Source: an uncultured Eubacteriales bacterium (lineage in GTDB: Bacteria; Bacillota; Clostridia; Oscillospirales; Acutalibacteraceae). Taken from it: 5,172 nucleotides of DNA. Each line of letters opens with the position of its first letter. Position 1 is the stretch's first letter. A program made the translations under genes and the position numbers. The notes beneath the pieces were generated by a model, which saw only the letters and a program-made list of their open reading frames with translations, had not been told where the DNA came from and ran no database searches. Positions 1 to 5,172 of the stretch are shown here, one piece after another. The stretch is from positions 1-5,172 of the forward strand of contig OMRJ01000281.1 in assembly GCA_900313475.1 (NCBI GenBank), written 5' to 3'.

Positions 1-3000
1 CAATTCTTTTGGCTTTGCTGATGCTAACGTCGGTTTTGCCGCTCAACGGCATTGAACTACCCGATTTCGGCATAAAAGTGCGTGCCGCCGAAAACGGCGG
101 TGAAAGAACGGCGGAAGACTCCGTAGTTGACAGCGGAAGCTGCGGTGCGGACGGCAGCGATGTACACTGGACGTTTTATGAAAGCGGAAAGCTTGTCATA
201 AGCGGCACGGGCGCAATGGAGGATTATGATTTTGATGAACCTCCCGTGCGCGATACCGACAACCCGCCGGAGGAGCCTTTGACGGAGGAGCCTGCTACGG
301 AGGAACCGTCGACCGACGGTGCCGTTCCGTCCCCCGTTTCGGCTGTTGAATCTGCGGCGGTCGCAGAAGATAGTGAGCACGGCGAAAAATCGGTAAAGCT
401 GTCAATCGGTTCAATTGCCGCCGCTTTTGCGCAAAAATCTCCGCTTGCGGTTTTAAATGCCGGTAAAGCAAGCGGTGACGCGGAGGTTGAGCCTTATTCG
501 GAGGACGGCAGTGATTCGGCTGTACCCGACCCCGAACAGCCTACCGAACCGACCGAGGAGGCCAAGAAAAAAACACCTTGGTTTGACTACACATATCGGG
601 TGAAAGAGGTTGTTGTCGAGGAGGGCATAACCCATATCGGCGACCTTGCATTTGCAGGCTTTGTCGAATTGACAAAAATCAGCCTGCCGCAGAGCCTTAT
701 CGGCATCGGAATCGGTTCGTTTGCATATTGCTTTAAATTGGAGAGTATTCCGCTGCCCGAAAATCTTGAGGAAATCGGAAATACGGCATTCTTTTCGGCT
801 TTATCGGTGAAGGTTCTTGATTTGCCGCAGAGCTTAAAGAAACTCGGCGGCGCTGCATTCGGATATTTGATGAGTGTTGAAAAACTGAAATATCCCGGCG
901 GCTCGGTTGAAACCGATGAAGCGGAACCTCCGTTTTACTGCATGACCGGACTTAAGGAATTGGTGATTCCCGAGGACGCCGTTTTGACAGATGATGTTCT
1001 CGGAGATGTTCTGGGTTTTTCATATTCGCTTAAAAACGTAAAAAATTATTCGGACACAATTGCTTTATCCGAAAAAATGACGATGTTTCAAGATTATGAA
1101 GCGGCACAAAAATATTCTGTTTTTGTTAAAGCACAATATTCATATGCGATTCAGTTTGAAGCAGGCGTCGACAACGGCATATCTTCCGAAAAACATTTTT
1201 ATGAGTATTTTATCGACGCAGTCAATGAAAAGTTCGGCACGGCATACACAACGGCTGATACGAATATGCTGTCGGAAGAAATCGAGCCTGTAGGTGCGGG
1301 TGTGGCTCCGTATGTCGCTCTTTACTGCAAAGAGACTTCGGCGGAGCATGAAGCATGCAGAACAAACGGCTATATGCACTATCTTGTCGAAACCGACGTA
1401 CCTTGCAGCTGCAACATGAGCGGCACGCTTGATTCCGGCTTGGAGTGGGCGGTAAATGCCGAAACAAAAACACTTACATTCAGCGGCAGCGGCGATATTG
1501 CCGATTACGATCTCACACAGGGCAATATCCCGCCGTACAGCAGATTTGCGGCTGTTATCGAAAATGTTGAATTTGCGGACGGAGTCAATATATCACGGGC
1601 AGGAGATTTTGCGTTTTCCTGCCTGGAGAATGTTAAAACTCTTTCGCTGCCGGAAGGCATTACCGTGTTCGGAGAATGCACTTTTTATAAATCGGGTTAT
1701 GAAGTATTAAATTTACCTGCTTCGTTTCAATATCTCAATTCGTTTATAATGGGAAACAATAAGCTGCGCACAGTTAATGTTGCAGACGGAAACGAGTTGT
1801 ATGAATCCGTAAACGGTGCGCTTTATATGCGCGCGACCGGAGAAGACGGAACGGTTTACAGATATTTGATAAAAATGCCCGAAACTTCATATGCGGGCGG
1901 CTTTGCGGAAAACGTCGCTTCTGTGTTTTTCGGAGCAATGGAAAGGTATTCTCAAACGCCTGAAATCAGATTTCCCGATACAGTCGGCGGTATTTTTGAC
2001 GGCGCAATATTTAATTCAAATGTTACATCCGTTTATATAGGCGCAGGACAGATTCAGGTCGGAGATACCGTCAAACAAATGAGTGATGATTCAATTGATG
2101 AAGACTTTGCCTACAATTGTAATCATTTGGAAGAAATTTCCGTGAATCCCGAAAATCCCGCGTTTACCTCGGTTGACGGCGTTTTGTGCAACAAGGCCGT
2201 AACAAAGATAGTCCGTTGTCCTGTCGCAAAAACGGGATTCGTTATACCTCAAACGGTGACCGAAATCGGATACGATGCTTTCGACAATTGCGTAATGCCT
2301 CAAATCGATCTGCCCGAAAACGTTGCGGTTGTCGGCAATTGCGCTTTTGATTCCGATTGGCTTGAGAAAATAGCGGTAAGAAACGCAAGCTGCGATATAT
2401 CCGACAGCTGTACTCTCGGCAATACGGAAACCGTGGTCTACGGTCACCTCGGTTCAACGGCGGAGGTCAGTGCCGACAAGCACAGACAGCGATTTGTTTC
2501 GTTTGACGACGTGGAGATTGTCGGAATCACGCTCGACACATCAAAAGTAAAAACCCGTTACACGGTAGGTGAAAAGCTTGACACGACCGGTCTTGTCGTG
2601 TACGGCGACTATTCCGACGGCACGCGCGCGGATAAGACGGCGTATGTCTCGTTCGGCTGGTTTAATAGCAGCGCGCCCGGTACATACACCGTTGAGGTGC
2701 GATATAAAGATTTTACCGCGTCATACGATGTTACGGTTGAAGCGGCGCTTGATTATAAAACCGGGGATATTATCGAGTTCGGCTCATATCCGCAGAGCGA
2801 GGTCACGGACACCGCGCTCAAATCGGCTCTCACATCAAAGGCGGGTTCGACCGACGGATGGACAAGCTATGATTATTACATAAGCGGCGAACAGAGCGAC
2901 TTCATGAAATATGCCGACGTCGAATACGGCGGTGAAAAGTACCGCGGAGTGTATTTCACGCAGTACCGCCCGTATCATACAGACAATTCAAGCTCAACCG

Positions 3001-5172
3001 ACAATTCTGAACAGGACGATAACGGCTACAACACCTCTACCGTATACTGGTTCAAATATGAGCCTATGAAGTGGCAGGTGCTCTCGTTTGATAAGACAAC
3101 GGGCAACGCCATGGTGTTGAGTAAGGATATAATCGACTCGCAGCAGTATTATAACAATAGGAACAACCGCACAATCGGCGGTAAGACGGTTTATTCGAAC
3201 AACTACGAGCACAGCGATATCCGAGCATGGCTCAACGGCGCGTTCTACGACGGCGCTTTTTCCGCTTCGGAAAAGAACGCGATAATCGCGACAACGCTTG
3301 ACAACAGCGCATACAGCGAGGAATATTCGCAGTATGACAGCAATTCCACCACCGACAAGGTGTGGCTTTTAAGCTATGATGAAGTGCGGAATACCGCCTA
3401 CGGATTTATATCAATCAAAACCAGACAGGCGAAAGGTTCCGCGTATGCACTTTGTCAAGGATTAGCTGCAAATTACTCGAGTGGATGTTCATATTGGCGG
3501 CTTCGAACCGCCGGTATCCGCAGCGGTTCGTACAATGTCGACTACGATGGCTGCTTCGGTAGCAGCACCGACATCAACTACTCAAGCTACGGCGTTCGCC
3601 CTGCTTTAAAAATCAATCTGACATCCTGCGACCACGTTTGGCAGGAAGAGGTAATCCCACCTACGTGCACGGAGCGCGGCTACACTCTCCACACCTGCAC
3701 AAAATGCGGCGCTGGGTACAGAAACAATTATACGGCGCCGCTCGGTCACGATTGGGACGAGGGCACGGTAACTCTCCCGACATGCACGGAACAGGGGTAT
3801 ACAAAGCACAGTTGCACGCGCTGCAGTGAAACGATGTGCGATACCTACGTCGCACCGCTCGGTCATACGCCCGACGGCGGAGAGACGACGGTTGTCGCGC
3901 CCGCCTGCACGGAGAAAGGCTACACCGTGTACACCTGCTCCGTATGCGGCGAAAAATATAACGACACCTACACAGATGCGCTCGGACACGATTGGGACGA
4001 GGGAACGGTTACCGACCCGACATGTACATCACAGGGCTACACTGCCCATAACTGCACGCGCTGCGGCAGCACGACGCGCGACACCTACACAGACGCGCTC
4101 GGTCACGACTGGGCGGCGGAGTCTGTCAGGGTCGAGCCGACCTGCACTGAAGCCGGTTACACGCGTAGGGAGTGCACGCGCTGCGATGTTCTCAAAAACA
4201 TCAAATGGGATGCAAAATACGCTTCGTCACATCCCTATTCAGATAATGCGGAAGACGAATATACGTTCAGCTATCCCGGCGCGGAGAGCATTGAGCTTGT
4301 TTTCAATGCCGACACGCAGTTTGAGCGTTACTACGATTCCCTTTACATCTACGACGGCAGCGGTAATCTTGTCGGCAAATATTCCGACAACGAGCTGTCC
4401 TCGCGCAAGGTTGTTATCAATGGCGACGCTTTCAAACTGAAGCTTACAAGCGACGGCTCGGTGACGAGATACGGTTTTGAAATCGAGAGTATAACGGTCA
4501 ATGTTCCCGCTTCCATGGATGCGGAGTACACGATTCTACCTGCGCTCGGACACGATTGGGACGAGGGTATAATAACTCCCCCGACATGCACGGAGCAGGG
4601 GTATACAAAGCACAATTGCACACGCTGCAGTGAAACGATGTGCGATACCTACGTCGACCCGTTCGGTCACGATTGGGACGAAGGCACGGTTACCGACCCG
4701 ACATGCACGTCACAGGGTTACACGAAACACCGCTGCACCCGCTGCGACAGTATAACGTACGACACCTATACGGACGCGCTCGGTCATGATTGGTCGACGG
4801 AATGGACGGTTGATGAGCCTGTTACATGCACGAAGAACGGCTCAAAATCTCACCATTGTACGCGCTGTGATGCGAAAAATGACGTGACGGTGATTTCCTG
4901 CCCCGGTCACAATTACGGCGAGTTCGAGACGGTCAAGGAGCCGACATGCACGAACAAAGGCTCCAAGAAAAAGGTCTGCGCAAACTGCAATGACACGGTT
5001 TATGAGGACATTCCCGCGCTCGGACACAATTGGGCGACCGAATGGACGGTCGATGTCCCTCCAACCTGCACGGTCGACGGCTCGAAGTCGCACCACTGCT
5101 TACGCTGCGGCGGCAAGTCGGACGTTACGGTGATTTCCGCAACGGGTCATGCTTACGGCGAGTTCGAGACGG
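1..5172 (+). CDS. Giant modular exported surface protein, partial at both ends (LRR / Ig-like / DUF6273-like / Cys-repeat / CUB)
   Basis: One frame, with codons starting at base 3, is open without a stop across the whole window (1723 codons); bases 1-2 are the end of an earlier codon. Order of parts: signal peptide remnant, BspA-type LRR module with acidic insert, unknown region, second BspA-type LRR module, Big_3-type Ig domain, DUF6273-like domain, ten Cys-rich ~40-residue repeats with a CUB-like domain inside the fifth. The first in-frame ATG (base 21) lies inside the hydrophobic core and has no ribosome binding site before it, so the start is probably upstream. No anchor motif such as LPXTG is visible; it would lie beyond the right edge. 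Known relatives of these modules occur in large cell-surface proteins of gut Clostridia. A role in adhesion or ligand binding is inferred. No enzyme domain was recognised. The reading frame is very secure; the function is not. Confidence 0.95.
3..98 (+). other. Signal peptide, C-terminal part
   Basis: The first residues read ILLALLMLTSVLPL, a hydrophobic core typical of a Sec signal peptide. A short polar stretch follows and ends in KVRAAE, where an A-x-A-like site (V-R-A before A-E) is a plausible signal peptidase I cleavage point near residue 31. The positively charged n-region is missing because it lies upstream of the window, which is why the ATG at 21 is not accepted as the start. This places the rest of the protein outside the cell membrane. 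Cleavage position is an estimate by eye. Confidence 0.8.
141..227 (+). other. BspA-type module cap motif, copy 1 (split from its LRRs)
   Basis: Residues 47-75 show a Cys-Gly start, a V-H-W strand, then GKLVISGTGAMEDY. This C-G...W....G.L.ISG.G.M.DY pattern is the common N-terminal cap that comes just before BspA-type leucine-rich repeats in clostridial surface proteins. In the usual arrangement a PW(F/Y) motif and the first repeat follow within about ten to fifteen residues. Here they follow only after about 110 residues of acidic linker. Copy 2 of the same motif (1404-1508) in this protein keeps the short spacing and serves as an internal comparison. Confidence 0.7.
240..575 (+). other. Acidic Pro/Glu/Ser-rich low-complexity insert
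   Basis: Residues 80-191 are rich in Pro, Glu, Asp, Ser and Ala and have no recognisable fold. The stretch begins with PPVRDTDNPPEEP, includes a TEEP tandem repeat, passes through a less polar part (IGSIAAAFAQKSPLAVLNA, about residues 138-156) and ends in EQPTEPTEEAKKK. It lies between the two halves of the first BspA-type module and is probably a flexible surface-exposed loop. A run of seven A (567-573) at the KKK end would be a possible slippage site, but the frame is intact here. Confidence 0.75.
270..314 (+). repeat. Three 15-bp tandem repeats coding for EEPxT
   Basis: Three in-frame 15-base units (270-284, 285-299, 300-314) encode EEPLT, EEPAT and EEPST. The first two begin with the same eight bases (GAGGAGCC); the third differs by third-position changes in Glu and Pro codons plus its last two codons. 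Unit length is a multiple of three, so copy-number change would lengthen or shorten the linker without breaking the frame. Confidence 0.75.
576..1079 (+). other. BspA-type leucine-rich repeats, block 1 (LRR_5-like)
   Basis: Residues 192-359 begin with PWFDYTYRVKEVVVEEGITHIGD and continue with repeats of about 22-24 residues of the form (L)xxIxLPxxLxxIGxxAFxxCxxL: for example LTKISLPQSL then IGSFAYC, LESIPLPENLEEIGNTAF, VKVLDLPQSLKKLGGAAF, and a weaker LKELVIPEDAV. The regular L-x-L-P...I-G...A-F pattern is diagnostic of BspA/TpLRR-type repeats, which form a curved solenoid used for binding host or bacterial surface ligands in known members. The last repeat (about residues 300-359) is degenerate and lacks the AF signature, as expected near the end of a solenoid. 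Confidence 0.85.
1080..1403 (+). other. Coding region of unknown fold between the two LRR modules
   Basis: Residues 360-467 show neither LRR signatures nor any domain I recognise. Features that can be seen: an aromatic, basic start (FQDYEAAQKYSVFVKAQYSY), a short helix-like stretch (KHFYEYFIDAVNEKFG), then PVGAGVAPYVALYCKETSAE and a further cysteine in EACRTNG. The DNA is clearly more AT-rich than the rest of the gene: 18 G+C of 60 in bases 1081-1140. It could be a degenerate LRR end-cap or a small inserted domain. No function can be assigned. Confidence 0.6.
1404..2510 (+). other. BspA-type module 2: cap motif plus leucine-rich repeats
   Basis: The module opens with CSCNMSGTLDSGLEWAV and TLTFSGSGDIADY (residues 468-502), followed after a short loop by PPYSRF and the first repeat (VIENVEFADGVNISRAGDFAF). 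Further repeats include VKTLSLPEGITVFGECTF, YEVLNLPASF, PEIRFPDTVGGIFDGAIF, a classic NPENPAFTSVDGVLCNK hairpin variant with GFVIPQTVTEIGYDAF, and PQIDLPENVAVVGNCAF. It closes with ETVVYGHLGSTAEV and RQRFVSFDD, the usual C-terminal signature of these solenoids (tVYGxxGStAExxA...fvsldd). Two copies of the 'xxSVdGaLy/c' insert (about residues 599-605 and 723-729) show the repeats vary in length. Presumed role is ligand binding at the surface. Confidence 0.85.
2523..2744 (+). other. Bacterial Ig-like domain (Big_3 type)
   Basis: Residues 841-914 begin GITLDTSKVKTRYTVGEKLD and continue with TTGLVVYGDYSDGTRADKT, WFNSSAPGTYTVEVRY and end in ASYDVTVEA. The order 'Y.vGe.lD.tGL.v...YsDGt....' then 'pGtytv.V.Y.....sf.VtV' is the hallmark of the bacterial Ig-like group 3 fold, about 70 residues long as expected. 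In large surface proteins these domains act mainly as rigid spacers, sometimes as carbohydrate or protein binders. It joins the LRR solenoid to the DUF6273-like domain with almost no linker. Confidence 0.85.
2751..3626 (+). other. DUF6273-like domain
   Basis: Residues 917-1208 carry, in order: GDIIEFGSYPQ (from 2763), a Tyr-rich stretch with a Ser/Asn/Asp loop (about residues 993-1013), YWFKYEPMKWQVL (3045), MVLSKDIIDSQQYY, HSDIRAWLNGAFYDGAFSAS (3210), DKVWLLSYDEV (3354), CSYWRLRTAG (3486) and finally GVRPALKINL (3591). This string of motifs (iefG.YPq ... epi.W.vL ... S.ir.WLn..Fy..AFs ... vfLLS..E ... yWlRs.g ... GVRPAl.l) matches the DUF6273 family as I remember it; no biochemical role is established to my knowledge. 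The overall pattern recalls formylglycine-enzyme/C-type-lectin-like folds, which is inference. Odd points: the second Trp usual in WWLR is Arg here, and the last third has a biased composition discussed separately. Confidence 0.8.
3627..4223 (+). repeat. Cys-rich ~40-residue repeat array, units 1-5
   Basis: Five units of the form PTCTxxGYTxxxCTRCxxxxxDTYxxALGHDWDEGTVT follow the DUF6273-like domain directly, after a half unit CDHVW (3627). First cysteines lie at 3666, 3783, 3906, 4023 and 4143 (spacing 117, 123, 117, 120 bases). In every unit the CxxC pair starts exactly ten residues after the first Cys (3696, 3813, 3936, 4053, 4173). In units 1-4 a Gly-His follows with the His 14 residues after the last Cys (3747, 3864, 3987, 4104). 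Unit 5 breaks off after its CxxC, where the CUB-like domain begins. Similar repeats occur in large clostridial surface proteins; their function is not known to me. Either metal binding or disulfide bonding is possible. Confidence 0.85.
4224..4499 (+). other. CUB-like domain nested in repeat unit 5
   Basis: Residues 1408-1499 run SSHPYSDNAEDEYTFSYPG, then IELVFNADTQFERYYDSLYIYDG (4290-4358), GNLVGKYSDNELSSRKVVI, and FKLKLTSDGSVTRYGFEIES (4434-4490). The pair 'YDxLxIYDG' and 'F.l.l.SDgS....GF.i' is the core of the CUB fold. The Asp at 4335 and the Asp at 4452 occupy the places of the calcium-ligand Asp residues of calcium-binding CUB domains; Glu at 4323 might be the third but its spacing is less certain. 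The usual disulfide cysteines of animal CUB domains are absent, as is normal in bacterial members. Likely a protein or glycan binding module. Confidence 0.7.
4527..5172 (+). repeat. Cys-rich repeat array, end of unit 5 through unit 10, continuing past the window
   Basis: After the CUB-like domain the array resumes in the middle of a unit with EYTILPALGHDW (His at 4551). First cysteines of units 6-10 lie at 4587, 4704, 4827, 4947 and 5067; the CxxC pairs begin at 4617, 4734, 4857, 4977 and 5097, always ten residues later. His of Gly-His lies at 4668, 4785, 4908, 5025 and 5148: 14 residues after the last Cys, except 13 in unit 9. Units 6 and 7 are of the GYT...CTRC...DTY type. Units 8-10 switch to a NGSKSHHCTRC...DVTVIS type alternating with a KGSKKKVCANC type. 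The window ends in the linker after unit 10, so more units are likely downstream. Confidence 0.85.
4788..5171 (+). repeat. 240-bp (80-residue) two-unit super-repeat
   Basis: Unit 8 and unit 10 resemble each other more than either resembles unit 9, and they lie exactly 240 bases apart. EWTVDEP (4800) matches EWTVDVP (5040); GSKSHHC (4839) matches GSKSHHC (5079); the stretch 4881-4931 matches 5121-5171 at 42 of 51 bases by my count, both ending YGEFET. The duplicated block is therefore a pair of repeats, and the second copy is cut by the window edge. Confidence 0.75.

Noticed and set aside
21..98. ATG at 21 as the start codon of the gene
   Set aside because: It falls within the hydrophobic core of the signal peptide, would remove the charged n-region, and the 20 bases before it contain no Shine-Dalgarno-like sequence. 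The frame is open upstream to the window edge.
567..573. A7 run considered as a phase-variation switch
   Set aside because: Seven A in Lys codons (AAG AAA AAA ACA) is a modest run in a gene of this composition, and the frame is intact; nothing in the window supports on/off switching.
2091..2447. 118-codon open frame on the - strand over LRR block 2
   Set aside because: Shadow of the real gene: the + strand translation here shows clear LRR motifs, whereas the antisense product resembles nothing I know.
3606..3989. 127-codon open frame on the - strand
   Set aside because: It is antisense to the Cys-repeat array and is kept open by the repeated codon pattern of the + strand gene; it has no domain signature.
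3826..4440. 204-codon open frame on the + strand, overlapping the repeat array and CUB-like domain
   Set aside because: It is in another frame of the long gene, its translation is Arg/Thr/Ala-rich low-complexity sequence created by the repetitive GC-rich codons, and it has no recognisable domain or ribosome binding site.
3666..5150. CxxC repeats considered as DNA-binding zinc fingers
   Set aside because: The protein has a signal peptide and surface-type modules, so an intracellular nucleic-acid role is unlikely; metal binding itself remains open.
3627..5172. Regular 117-123 bp repeats considered as a CRISPR array or non-coding satellite
   Set aside because: The period is a multiple of three, variation is mostly synonymous or conservative, and the repeats encode a conserved Cys/His pattern in an unbroken frame. 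There is no alternation of constant repeat and unique spacer.

Overview
The window lies inside one very large protein-coding gene on the + strand. Reading codons that start at position 3 gives 1723 consecutive sense codons with no stop. The frame is open at both edges, so the true start lies upstream and the true stop downstream. There is no intergenic DNA, so no promoter, terminator or RNA gene can be called. Residue numbers used here are position/3 (residue n starts at base 3n).

The product is a modular, exported, probably surface-attached protein of the kind found in gut Clostridia (Oscillospiraceae/Ruminococcaceae-like Gram-positive anaerobes). That assignment is inferred from the domain combination (BspA-type leucine-rich repeats, Big_3-type Ig domain, DUF6273-type domain, Cys-rich 'PTCT..GYT...CTRC' repeats, CUB-like domain) and from the intermediate GC content; no taxonomic marker gene is present.

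Layout along the protein: the end of a signal peptide (3-98); a first BspA-type module whose cap motif (141-227) is split from its leucine-rich repeats (576-1079) by an acidic Pro/Glu-rich insert (240-575); an AT-rich stretch of unknown fold (1080-1403); a second, uninterrupted BspA-type module (1404-2510); a bacterial Ig-like domain (2523-2744); a DUF6273-like domain (2751-3626) with a Tyr/Ser/Asp/Gly-rich C-terminal segment ending in GVRPAL; then an array of ~40-residue cysteine repeats (3627 to the window end) with a CUB-like domain nested inside the fifth unit (4224-4499). The array continues past the right edge.

The most interesting signals are the exact C-x9-C-x2-C spacing in all ten repeats, followed by a Gly-His at near-constant distance, which gives a possible four-ligand site per repeat on an exported protein; the CUB domain inserted inside a repeat; recent duplications inside the array (offsets of 804 and 240 bases); and a segment of the DUF6273 domain that resembles the variable region of a diversity-generating retroelement target, although no reverse transcriptase or template is in the window. 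The likely overall job is binding or adhesion at the cell surface; no catalytic domain was recognised.
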